DNA of 48,275 bases from the NCBI GenBank assembly GCA_033856235.1, contig JAWVFI010000171.1, positions 1-48,275 of the forward strand, written 5' to 3'. The stretch is from DASXRU01 sp033856235. GTDB lineage: Bacteria; Acidobacteriota; Blastocatellia; Pyrinomonadales; Pyrinomonadaceae. The position numbers were made by a program, and so were the translations under genes. Numbering within the stretch: position 1 is the stretch's first letter; every line of letters begins with the position of its first letter. This document shows, in pieces, positions 25,701-32,394 of the stretch. Under the pieces are notes generated by a model. That model ran no database searches. It was given only the letters and a program-made list of their open reading frames with translations, and had not been told where the DNA came from.

Positions 25701-26060
25701 CGCACGGTGCTGGGGCAGCGCGCTCTCGAGTTGCCAACGATTCTGGTTACCAACCGGCACACGCTCTCAGACGGCGAAGACTTCACCGAGGGCTACCGCG
25801 CCCTGCGCCTCGGAAAGGTCGTAGGCGAACCGACTGCGGGCTGGATTATATTCACTTCTGGGGTTCAGTTGATTGACGGATCTTTCCTTCGCCTGCCGTT
25901 TATTAGAATTACCGCCAACGATGGCACAGTGATGGAGCTGAACCCGCGTCCGGTGGATGTGCCGGTGGCAAATCCGCTGGGAGAGAGTTACCAGGGACGT
26001 GATAGTCAGTTGGAAACGGCGGTGCGGGAACTGCTGAAGGATCTCAGGGGCGGTCGGTAG
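22737..26060 (+). CDS. Tricorn-type protease (beta-propeller, PDZ, S41 peptidase)
   Basis: 1107 residues, exported (signal peptide IFLIALIALPVTLSA). The N-terminal two thirds form WD40/TolB-like propellers with repeated SPDG blades (AISPDRSEIAFVSGGDIW; YSPDGRRLAFIS). A Pro/Thr-rich linker follows (about 575-611), then a PDZ domain (about 804-890) and a C-terminal S41 domain with VDVRNNSGG and TLSDGEDF, giving nucleophile Ser1011. Tricorn homologues degrade oligopeptides; here action in the periplasm is inferred from the signal peptide. ATG 22737 with AGGGG upstream is preferred over an ATG 32 codons earlier. Confidence 0.93.
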   Translation: MKRRISNLKTRRAIFLIALIALPVTLSARGPAPGADTAPPASLPYFTEPAISPDRSEIAFVSGGDIWSVPVGGGEARLLVSHPATESRPLYSPDGRRLAFISTRTGNDDIYLVTLDTGDLKRLTFDDDDDQLDAWSADGKWLYFSSSSRDISGMNDIFRVSVDGGTPMQVSADRYTTEYFAAPSPDGTALAFTGHGFGAFQWWRKGHSHIDESEIWVMRMGAASGYEQISEGGAKEMWPMWHRDGHSLYYVSDRSGAENIWLAEAGRKPRAVTQFTSGRVLWPNIAYDGQLIVFSRDFQIWKLDPNNGRASVVSITRRGASPGPAVEHLRLTDQLTEIALSPDGKKTAFVVRGEIFAASATDGGDGARVTNSAAEESQVAWSPDSRRLVYVSDRDGATHLFAYDFGTGAETQLTRDAAADDTPRYSPDGKMIAFERGGTELRILDVESKQERSIARTQLQRPPLSADRPFVWSPDSKWIAYMPVGDKLFKNIFVVPASGGESHQLSFLSNVGSNTVSWSPDGTYLLMDTGQRTENAQLARIDLIPRTPKYREDQFRDLFKEETPKTVTTTLKQSNTPSPTTEPQPTSTPTPTATPAATLPAVDPKAKPTPKPVEITFDQIRRRLSLLPVGIDVRYQTISPDGKWALVIASVANQTNLYIFPLDELSKDPFVAKQLTSTAGRKSYAQFSPDSKEVHYLEQGRINIITLENRQTRPLAVAAELDVDFAREKLEVFRQAWTYIRDDFYDPKFHGANWDQVHAQFAPQIAGARTPDEMRQLISLMLGELNASHSGISAPANTFPPPATGRLGLRFDRAEYESAGALRVTQVIPLTPAALAGIKVGDYLLTVDGTPISARTNLDELLSYKINRRVVLTVGSSAAGASKHELVVRPVSGGAERALLYRNWVEDNRNYVARISNGRLGYAHIADMSSGALSQFYVDLDAENQKHEGVVVDVRNNSGGFVNVYAIDVLARKSYFTMTPRGFGTAPSRTVLGQRALELPTILVTNRHTLSDGEDFTEGYRALRLGKVVGEPTAGWIIFTSGVQLIDGSFLRLPFIRITANDGTVMELNPRPVDVPVANPLGESYQGRDSQLETAVRELLKDLRGGR

Positions 26061-26121
26061 TGGAAGGCCGGCGTGGGCCAAGCCGAAGACCATTTTCCCA
26101 GTTTTACCCTTCCCAATACGT

Positions 26122-27498
26122 TCACTCCGGCAGGTGAGGAATCAATCCCTGATCGCGATAAAGGTTTAACTTGTTGTGCAGGGTCTTCAAGCTGATGCCC
26201 AGAAGCTGAGCGGCGCGGGTCTTGTTATTGTCGGTTTTTTGCAGGGTCCGCAGAATCATTTGTCGCTCGACTACATCTATCGGCGTAGCTACAGGAAAAG
26301 TTATCGTGTCTTCGGTGCGCACGCGTTCGCGCTGCTCAAATGGGTAGGGCGCGAAATGGTGACGCTCGATCTGATCGCCAGAGCAGATAATGACCGCGCG
26401 CTCGATTACATTTCGCAGTTCGCGAACGTTGCCTGGCCAGGCATGAAACTGCAGCGCAGCCAGCGCCGCCGGGCTGATAAAACGAGCCGGGCGTTGATGT
26501 TTCTCTGCCAGTTGCGTCACCAGATGCTGGGCCAGTAAGGGCAAGTCATCCTTGCGCTCAGCCAGGGTTGGCAGATGAATCGTGATGACGTTCAGGCGGT
26601 AGAGCAAATCTTCGCGTAACGTCCCTTTTTGCACTGCCTCATGCGGGTCCCGGTTCGTGGCCGCCAGCAAACGCACGTCAACCGGGATTTCTTTTCGGCT
26701 ACCCAAACGACGCACCGATCGCTCTTCAACGACGCGCAGCAATTTCGCCTGCAGCAAGGGCGGCATCTCGGCAATTTCGTCCAACAGCAGCGTGCCGGTG
26801 TGGGCGAGTTCAAAACAGCCCGAGCGTCGGGATGCGGCTCCTGTAAAAGCGCCTTTTTCGTGCCCAAACAGTTCGGATTCCATAAGCGTCTCAGGAATCG
26901 CAGAACAGTTGATCGCCAGAAAAGGCGCGTTAACGCGCGGGCTCAGAGTGTGAATTGTGCGCGCGACGACCTCTTTGCCGGTTCCGGATTCGCCGGTGAT
27001 GAGTACCGACGCTGATGAAGACGCGACCTGTTCAATGACGCCGTAAACCTCCTGCATCACTCTTGACTTGCCGACCAGTTCGCCGAAGGCGCCGCGATCG
27101 CGCAGTTCGCGACGAAGCATCTCGTTTTCACGGCGCGCCTCGGCAAATTCCATGGCGCGCTCGATCACCGCATGCAAGTTCTCGAAGTCAACGGGTTTTT
27201 CAAAATAATGATACGCCCCTTCTTCCTGGATCGCGCGCAGGGCGAACTCGACCGAACCATCGCCGGCAAGAATGATGACCGGGATGTCAGAATTGCGAGC
27301 GCGAATGTCACGCAGGGGCGTCAGAGGATCGGGCGAACTGTCGAGGATGACTACGGTGGGATGATCGTGGGTGATGCGTTTCAGCGCGGCGGGTGTGTCC
27401 GGCGCAACCGCGGCTTGATAGTCTCTGTTCTCAAGAGCAACACGCAGCGCGTCAGCATCATCGGCGTGGCTGCTAATAATCAGGATGCGGCCCTTCAT
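26122..27498 (-). CDS. Sigma-54-dependent NtrC-family activator with atypical receiver
   Basis: 458 residues. The receiver domain (1-118) keeps Asp53 and Lys101 (YFEKP), but the acidic pair that holds Mg2+ is replaced by Ser9-Ser10 (RILIISSHADD). The AAA+ domain has Walker A GESGTGKE (169-176), the sigma-54 contact loop GAFTGA (216-221) and Walker B LLLDE. A Fis-type helix-turn-helix ends the protein (TRAAQLLGISLKTLHNKL). It should activate RpoN promoters. The start at 27498 begins the receiver; the longer frame adds 22 unrelated residues. Last gene of a four-gene minus operon. Confidence 0.93.
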   Translation of the reverse strand: MKGRILIISSHADDADALRVALENRDYQAAVAPDTPAALKRITHDHPTVVILDSSPDPLTPLRDIRARNSDIPVIILAGDGSVEFALRAIQEEGAYHYFEKPVDFENLHAVIERAMEFAEARRENEMLRRELRDRGAFGELVGKSRVMQEVYGVIEQVASSSASVLITGESGTGKEVVARTIHTLSPRVNAPFLAINCSAIPETLMESELFGHEKGAFTGAASRRSGCFELAHTGTLLLDEIAEMPPLLQAKLLRVVEERSVRRLGSRKEIPVDVRLLAATNRDPHEAVQKGTLREDLLYRLNVITIHLPTLAERKDDLPLLAQHLVTQLAEKHQRPARFISPAALAALQFHAWPGNVRELRNVIERAVIICSGDQIERHHFAPYPFEQRERVRTEDTITFPVATPIDVVERQMILRTLQKTDNNKTRAAQLLGISLKTLHNKLNLYRDQGLIPHLPE

Positions 27499-27547
27499 CA
27501 ATTTTAGTGTAGCACAGGCGGGAATGGGCCAGACTTGAGTGCCAAGT

Positions 27548-27979
27548 CTAGCCGTCGCCAACATGAAGGCTCACTTTTTCCAGTAGCTCGTCCATGTCGC
27601 AAGGCTCTTCCACGTAATCGACGCATCCCGCGGCGAGGGCGACCGGGCGCATCTCTTTTTCTAAACACGCGGAGTTCATGATGATTGGTATTTGTTCCAG
27701 GCCGGAAGTCCGCCGGATTTCCTTGATTGCTTCTAATCCGTTCATTTCCGGCATGAGGTAATTCATGAAGATTAGCCGCGGCCGCTCGCGAATGGCAGCC
27801 GCTACACCCTGGCGGCCGTTTTCGGCCTCGACAACTCGGTAGCCATATTCCTGCAGCAGCCATTTCCGCAGATGGCGCGTACATGGCTCGTCATCAACCA
27901 GGAGAATCAATTGGTCCGAGCCCTCGACGGGGCACGCTCTCAGGGCGTGTTTTGCGTTGGGAGATTTCTTCACAGTCAT
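27548..27979 (-). CDS. Stand-alone receiver protein lacking phospho-acceptor Asp and conserved Lys
   Basis: 143 residues, CheY-like fold: ILLVDDEP (acidic residues 29-31 present), then FMNYLMPEMNG where the phospho-accepting Asp is Asn73, a Ser at 103 in the switch position, and YVEEP where the conserved Lys is Glu125. Two of the catalytic residues are therefore lost, so canonical Asp phosphorylation is not expected. The start overlaps the stop of the preceding gene (ATGA), and the sigma-54 activator follows about 50 nt downstream. Confidence 0.88.
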   Translation of the reverse strand: MTVKKSPNAKHALRACPVEGSDQLILLVDDEPCTRHLRKWLLQEYGYRVVEAENGRQGVAAAIRERPRLIFMNYLMPEMNGLEAIKEIRRTSGLEQIPIIMNSACLEKEMRPVALAAGCVDYVEEPCDMDELLEKVSLHVGDG

Positions 27980-28254
27980 ACCGCATCAATCTCCAGCACC
28001 TGTTCTTCCATCTCAGCGCGACACTTTCTAATGCATTTTGCGAGGCGAGCTCTGGCTCGCTTCACCCTGATATTCGATATCCCCAGGATCCGCAAATCTG
28101 TGGGAGGCTGGCTCTGATCATCGAACGCGCGAAGGATAAATGTACGCTCCTGCGGCGTCAGTCGCTGCAGACACTTTTCGACGCACGCCATCGACACCCG
28201 TTGTTCGTTTGACTTGGCGAGTACGCATTCAGCGGATCGATTCAGCAGGCTCAT
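27976..28254 (-). CDS. Small sigma-70 region-4-like protein
   Basis: 92 residues. The central part (SMACVEKCLQRLTPQERTF) and the end (LGISNIRVKRARARLAKCIRKC) resemble region 4 of the small acidobacterial-type sigma factors (…CL..L....R.LIL…LGIS..ALRIRA.R.R..LE.CV..C). No region 2 is present, so it is unlikely to be a complete sigma factor. It could be an anti-sigma-like or DNA-binding helper. The start at 28254 overlaps the hydrolase stop (ATGA), favouring it over an ATG 17 codons upstream. Confidence 0.65.
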   Translation of the reverse strand: MSLLNRSAECVLAKSNEQRVSMACVEKCLQRLTPQERTFILRAFDDQSQPPTDLRILGISNIRVKRARARLAKCIRKCRAEMEEQVLEIDAV

Positions 28255-28898
28255 GGCGTGTTCGTTGGCGGAATTGAATAGCGCGGGAAAAAAGAGCAAC
28301 ACCATTCAATGAGCTGATCGGTCAACGCAGCTTCGTGGCCGGAAAAGAAATGATCGGCCGCCATGAATCTCAGTTCCTTGGGGCACTCAGCCACCTCGTA
28401 AAGTTGTTGAGAATACGCGCCGGGCAGGATACTGTCATGGAGACCATGGATGAGAAGCAAGCGCTGGCGAGGCGAGAGTTGAGCCACGACCTCCGCACCT
28501 GCCAGTTGGCTGGCGATTAGCGCTACACCCACAACGTTCTCATTTTCCACAGCCGCATTGGCTACGACCGCGCCGCCGAATGACCACCCCACCAGGACTA
28601 CGCGATTAATGCCTTCTGCCTTGAGATTCTCAATGGCTGCAGTGACATCACCTACGCAGGCGGCAACTTCATGCAATTTCTGATAATCCACGCGGACGCA
28701 CGTAATGCCGCTCGCATTCAGCCGGCGCGCCACTTCGCCGTAAATATCTGAAGGCCCATCTATTCCGCCGTACGCCCCGCTTGCCAGAATCACAGCCCCG
28801 TTTGCGCTCGGCGCTTCATGCATAACACTCTCAGGCTTGCGTTTGGCGGCCAGGCGTAACTTCGCTGCCAAACGTTCTTGTTCTTTTAAATGCGGCAC
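28251..28898 (-). CDS. Alpha/beta hydrolase (dienelactone-hydrolase-like)
   Basis: 215 residues, cytoplasmic. The nucleophile elbow is GWSFGG with Ser106; the acid is probably Asp155 (HGLHDSILP) and the histidine His183 (ADHFFSGHE). The size and the HFFSGHE ending fit the small hydrolases close to YfhR/dienelactone hydrolase. Substrate unknown. First gene of the operon with the sigma-like protein, receiver and sigma-54 activator, each junction (except the last) being a 4-nt ATGA overlap. Confidence 0.85.
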   Translation of the reverse strand: MPHLKEQERLAAKLRLAAKRKPESVMHEAPSANGAVILASGAYGGIDGPSDIYGEVARRLNASGITCVRVDYQKLHEVAACVGDVTAAIENLKAEGINRVVLVGWSFGGAVVANAAVENENVVGVALIASQLAGAEVVAQLSPRQRLLLIHGLHDSILPGAYSQQLYEVAECPKELRFMAADHFFSGHEAALTDQLIEWCCSFFPRYSIPPTNTP

Positions 28899-28936
28899 AG
28901 TTCAGGAGCGTAACACGATTGCGGTCGTGGCTATTA

Positions 28937-29068
28937 GCACTGGTAGCGGGGGAGTGTAGGCCTAACTTGAAAAGAAAACGGGCGTCCGCGGCCTCATGCT
29001 CCGGGAACGCCCGTCCTTGAAGCGGCGAGGCCGAAACCCCGCCATATCTCTCAGGCAAAAACAAGTGT
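28937..29068 (+). ncRNA. Glycine-riboswitch-like aptamer, orphan
   Basis: The 3' part reads ATCTCTCAGGCAAAAACAAG (29046-29065), very close to the invariant CTCTCAGGCAAAAG block of the gcvT aptamer, preceded by GCCGAAACCCCGCC (29030-29043; consensus GCCGAAGGGGCAA). On the 5' side are GCGGGGGAG (28946-28954) and GCACT (28937-28941), which can pair with AGTGT (29064-29068) as P1. A GC-rich stem (ACGGGCGT with ACGCCCGT) would extend P3. The motif reads on the + strand, but no + strand gene follows; the next gene is convergent. Confidence 0.55.
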
Positions 29069-29081
29069 GAGCTTAATTATC

Positions 29082-29288
29082 CTATGCAGTTCTTCGCTGC
29101 TTCCATGAATGTATAGCGAATTTAATCACTCCGGCCAGAACTGATAAGATCATCAAGGCATATGCGAGCCAGTCGGTGGGGCCTTCTCTGTGCGCAACCA
29201 ACGCCCAGATGCTAATTCCGAAAACAATAGCGTAGAGCACCGAATAAACGATTATGTTTGGAATCTGTGTATTTCCATTAACTCTCAT
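29082..29288 (-). CDS. Small two-helix membrane protein, unknown
   Basis: 68 residues with two predicted transmembrane helices (about 12-32, IVYSVLYAIVFGISIWALVA, and 41-59, LAYALMILSVLAGVIKFAI). Both ends are polar and the C-terminus is basic (KQRRTA). The start is supported by GGAG (complement of 29297-29300) at 8-nt spacing. No family recognised. It stands alone between the riboswitch-like sequence and hemD. Confidence 0.65.
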   Translation of the reverse strand: MRVNGNTQIPNIIVYSVLYAIVFGISIWALVAHREGPTDWLAYALMILSVLAGVIKFAIHSWKQRRTA

Positions 29289-29452
29289 TGCAATATCTCC
29301 GGTGTGGGTTTTAGGAAGAGCGAGCTATCGAAGCTCTAATCGCGGCCAAAAATACTTAACATGATGTAGCGGGGGATCTGTCAAGAACTTTGCGAGCACG
29401 TCGGGACAAGCGTACCACGGAAACGGCTCTGGAATTTTAAATTGGCGCTGTG

Positions 29453-30370
29453 TCAGCGGGAGAAGTATGAGGCGATCGCCTGCGCGAGTGCGGGAATAGT
29501 GTACTCAGCGGGCATGATGTCCGTTTTCAAACCGTGGGCGGAGGCAGTCGCCGCGGTAATGTCGCCGATACAGGCGACGGCGACGCCTTTTAGTAACGCC
29601 GAGAGGTCGGAAGTGTCGAACAATTGGGCAAAGTTAGTCACGGTTGAAGAACTGGTAAACGTAATGCAGTCAACTCCGCCGCCGGAGAGCAGGGCATTGA
29701 TGCGGCCAAGTTCGGTGTTCAGAGGGCGCACCGTACGGTAGGCCGCGATCACATCTACGCGCGCGCCCGCCTCTTCGAGCGCGTCCGGCAGGTAGCTGCG
29801 CGCCACAGCGGCACGAGGAATCAAAAAGCTCAGACCCGCCAGCGCAGCTCGCCCGCCAACGAATGATTCAATGCCCGCGAAGACGCCCTCAGCATTAAAT
29901 TCGTCGGGCACTACATCGACGTGAACGTTGGCGGTGCGAAGGGCCTCAGCGGTAGCATCGCCAATCGCACAGACCCGCAAATCGTCCAGATCGCTGACGC
30001 TGTAGCGATGAGGTTCCTCACGAGGATCGGCTCCGTCCGGTCCGTCCGTCACTGCCGGGGCTTCTAAAGATGTTCGCAGCAAACGGCGGAGAAAATAAGC
30101 CACTCCGTTTACGCTGGTGAAGACCAGCCAGTCATAGCCATAAAGGTGGTCAATTGCCTCATCCAGAGGCGCGAAGCTCTCCGGATCGACAATCTCGATA
30201 GTCGGGCACGGAATGACGCGAGCGCCAAAACTCTCGAGCGCGGTAGCGAAGTCAGCAGCCTGCGCCAACGCGCGCGTGATCACGATGTTGCGATCCTGCA
30301 GCGGCTGAAGTTCGCTTTGACCTTGTGACGTGGACAAGCCTTCTCCAAAATAAGCACTGAGCCGGATCAA
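29453..30370 (-). CDS. hemD: Uroporphyrinogen-III synthase
   Basis: 305 residues. It cyclises hydroxymethylbilane to uroporphyrinogen III in haem synthesis. Family features: NIVITRALAQAADFATALES at the N-terminus, YDWLVFTSVNGVAYF, IGDATAEAL, and TFTSSSTVTNFAQLF with IGDITAATA in the second domain. An insertion at about 110-130 (VTDGPDGADPREEPHRYSV) is unusual. The TTG start at 30370 overlaps the hemC stop (TTGA), consistent with coupling, although no strong ribosome-binding site is seen. Confidence 0.9.
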   Translation of the reverse strand: MIRLSAYFGEGLSTSQGQSELQPLQDRNIVITRALAQAADFATALESFGARVIPCPTIEIVDPESFAPLDEAIDHLYGYDWLVFTSVNGVAYFLRRLLRTSLEAPAVTDGPDGADPREEPHRYSVSDLDDLRVCAIGDATAEALRTANVHVDVVPDEFNAEGVFAGIESFVGGRAALAGLSFLIPRAAVARSYLPDALEEAGARVDVIAAYRTVRPLNTELGRINALLSGGGVDCITFTSSSTVTNFAQLFDTSDLSALLKGVAVACIGDITAATASAHGLKTDIMPAEYTIPALAQAIASYFSR

Positions 30371-31290
30371 GCAGTAAGCAGCTGATTGGCTCCGCGCGCC
30401 AGCAAACTCATACCCAGGGACTGGCCCAAACTTACGGCGTCAACGGCTTTGCCTTTAACTTCATCACGAATAATTCGTTCACCGGAAGGCTCGGCCACGA
30501 GTCCTTCGAGTTCCAGTAGTTCATCCTGGACTACTGCATAACCTGCAATTGGCAGTTCACAGCCGCCGCCCAGCATACGCAGGAAACTGCGCTCAGCACT
30601 ACAAGCTTGCCGGGTTGGCAGATGATCCAGGAACGCCACGAGCTGTGCAACTATAGTGTCGTCGCTCCGCACTTCTATGGCGAGGGCTCCTTGTCCGATG
30701 GCCGGCAACATATCACTGCGGGAAAGAGCAATGCTGATCCGTTGCTTCAGTTCCAACCGGAGTAATCCGGCGGAAGCGAGAACAATCGCGTCATATTCCC
30801 CTCTATCGAGCTTGGCCACTCGCGTATCAATGTTACCCCGGAGCTCTTTAATGACCACCTTCGGCAGCAGATTTCTTAATTGTGCCGCTCGCCGCGGGCT
30901 CGAGGTTCCAATCACTGAGTTGCGCGGCAAAGCCTTTAGTGACGAATAGAACCCGGATTTGTCACGCTGCAGCAGAAGCGCATCGCGCGCATCCTCGCGT
31001 TCGGTGATAGCCGCAAGGGCCAGTCCGCCGGGAATCACGGTCGGCAGATCCTTCAAAGAGTGGACCGCCAAATCGATGCGCCGATTCAGAAGCGCGTCAT
31101 CGATCTCCTTCGTGAACACACCCTTGCCGCCAATAACGGAAAGCGGTGCTGACTTCATCTCATCGCCAGTCGTCTTGATAATTTCGATCGACAGATCAAG
31201 TTCCGGGTGCACCGCCCTGAGTTGCTCCCTTACCCATGCGGCTTGCCACAGGGCCAAACGGGAACCGCGAGAACCAATAGTTAATTTCAT
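30367..31290 (-). CDS. hemC: Hydroxymethylbilane synthase (porphobilinogen deaminase)
   Basis: 307 residues. It polymerises four porphobilinogen units on a dipyrromethane cofactor. Motifs: IGSRGSRLALWQA at the N-terminus, DLAVHSLKDLP, IGTSSPRRAAQL, GNIDTRVAKLD, and the cofactor-binding cysteine in GGGCELPIAGY. The start at 31290 overlaps the DedA stop (ATGA); the longer open frame upstream codes only for DedA sequence in another frame. Confidence 0.95.
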   Translation of the reverse strand: MKLTIGSRGSRLALWQAAWVREQLRAVHPELDLSIEIIKTTGDEMKSAPLSVIGGKGVFTKEIDDALLNRRIDLAVHSLKDLPTVIPGGLALAAITEREDARDALLLQRDKSGFYSSLKALPRNSVIGTSSPRRAAQLRNLLPKVVIKELRGNIDTRVAKLDRGEYDAIVLASAGLLRLELKQRISIALSRSDMLPAIGQGALAIEVRSDDTIVAQLVAFLDHLPTRQACSAERSFLRMLGGGCELPIAGYAVVQDELLELEGLVAEPSGERIIRDEVKGKAVDAVSLGQSLGMSLLARGANQLLTA

Positions 31291-31910
31291 ACTGCCCCTG
31301 CTTTTTCTGCTCGCCGGGCGCGGATGCGCCAAACGATAACCCCGGCGACGACTGCCACTAACAAAAGAATTGTTCCACTGCGGCCTACCCACTTCACCAG
31401 TAACGGCAGACTATGGCCAAAGAGAAATCCGAGACTGGTAATGACGATGGACCAGATGATTGCGCCGGCGACATTGTAGACGACGAAAACCCTCCAGGGC
31501 ATTTTCGAAGCGCCGGCCAGGATGGCCGCAAAGACACGCAGGCCGGTAATGAACCGCGCTATCAGTATGGTTTTGTTGCCATGACTGGCAAAGTAGTTGG
31601 TCATACTGTCCAGCCGTTTCGGAGTCAGGAAAACGAATCGCCCGAAGCGAAGCAGAATCCCGCGGCCATAGTGATGCCCAATACCAAAGCCGATATTGTC
31701 CCCGACGACGGCGCCGGCGGCGGCAATTACCATCACCAGGAAAATGTTGAGCTGATGTTTTGCGCAGAGGAACCCAGCCACCAGCAGAATGGTTTCGCCG
31801 GGAATTGGCAACCCCGCGTTCTCAAGCATCACGCCAAAGAAGACGGCCCAGTAGCCATACTGGTTCATGTAGAACTCAATTAGCTGCAGGGAATTGTGTA
31901 GGAAATCCAT
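31287..31910 (-). CDS. DedA-family membrane protein
   Basis: 207 residues with several transmembrane segments. The family hallmark ENAGLPIPGETIL is at about 30-42, with GDNIGFGIGHHYGR in the first half and ARFITGLRVFAAILAGASKMPWRVF in the second (conserved Arg and Gly). DedA proteins are envelope proteins, several of them implicated in undecaprenyl- or phospholipid flipping. It is embedded in the haem operon between a membrane protein and hemC, with 4-nt overlap to hemC. Confidence 0.92.
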   Translation of the reverse strand: MDFLHNSLQLIEFYMNQYGYWAVFFGVMLENAGLPIPGETILLVAGFLCAKHQLNIFLVMVIAAAGAVVGDNIGFGIGHHYGRGILLRFGRFVFLTPKRLDSMTNYFASHGNKTILIARFITGLRVFAAILAGASKMPWRVFVVYNVAGAIIWSIVITSLGFLFGHSLPLLVKWVGRSGTILLLVAVVAGVIVWRIRARRAEKAGAV

Positions 31911-31949
31911 TTCGGTGGGAGCAGCGGCCGCAAAAGCAACGAGGCGGGG

Positions 31950-32357
31950 TTAGCGGGCATACCTCGCCACGGAAGGTGCGAAGAGAAACGCAATGCCGGC
32001 ATACTGAACAGCCAAGCTGATCAGATAGTTTTTGACATACTGAGGTGGCAGCCCGAGACCTTTGAGCTTGCGGTAACTCAAGACGCTGATCGTGATTGTG
32101 ACCAGCAGAAACAAGATTAGGAACATTGGCGCAATCGCTGAAGCCGATTCGGGAAAATACCTCATGGCGCCAAAATAAAACACCATCAGAATCAGGATCA
32201 CGGCATAGTTATAGATTCGATAGCCGGAGAAGGCATCCAGTAATTTCGCCTTTTCATCCGGCCGAAGTCTCTTCAAAGCTTTCTCCATGATGACCCGGCT
32301 AATGATCACAGCGGCGACCAAAGCAATTAAACCAAAAAAAGGGTCACGTCCGATCAT
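31950..32357 (-). CDS. Four-helix membrane protein of unknown function in haem operon
   Basis: 135 residues with about four transmembrane segments: GLIALVAAVIISRVIM, YAVILILMVFYFGAM, MFLILFLLVTITISVL and AVQYAGIAFLFAPSVA. A charged cytoplasmic loop KALKRLRPDEKAKLLDAFSG separates the first two. The start at 32357 has AAGGA upstream at 9-nt spacing and is preferred to a start 21 codons earlier near the hemA stop. No family recognised; location suggests co-expression with hemA and hemC. Confidence 0.75.
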   Translation of the reverse strand: MIGRDPFFGLIALVAAVIISRVIMEKALKRLRPDEKAKLLDAFSGYRIYNYAVILILMVFYFGAMRYFPESASAIAPMFLILFLLVTITISVLSYRKLKGLGLPPQYVKNYLISLAVQYAGIAFLFAPSVARYAR

Positions 32358-32394
32358 TAGAAGTATTCCTTGCTGATTCGAAGACGCTCTCGAG

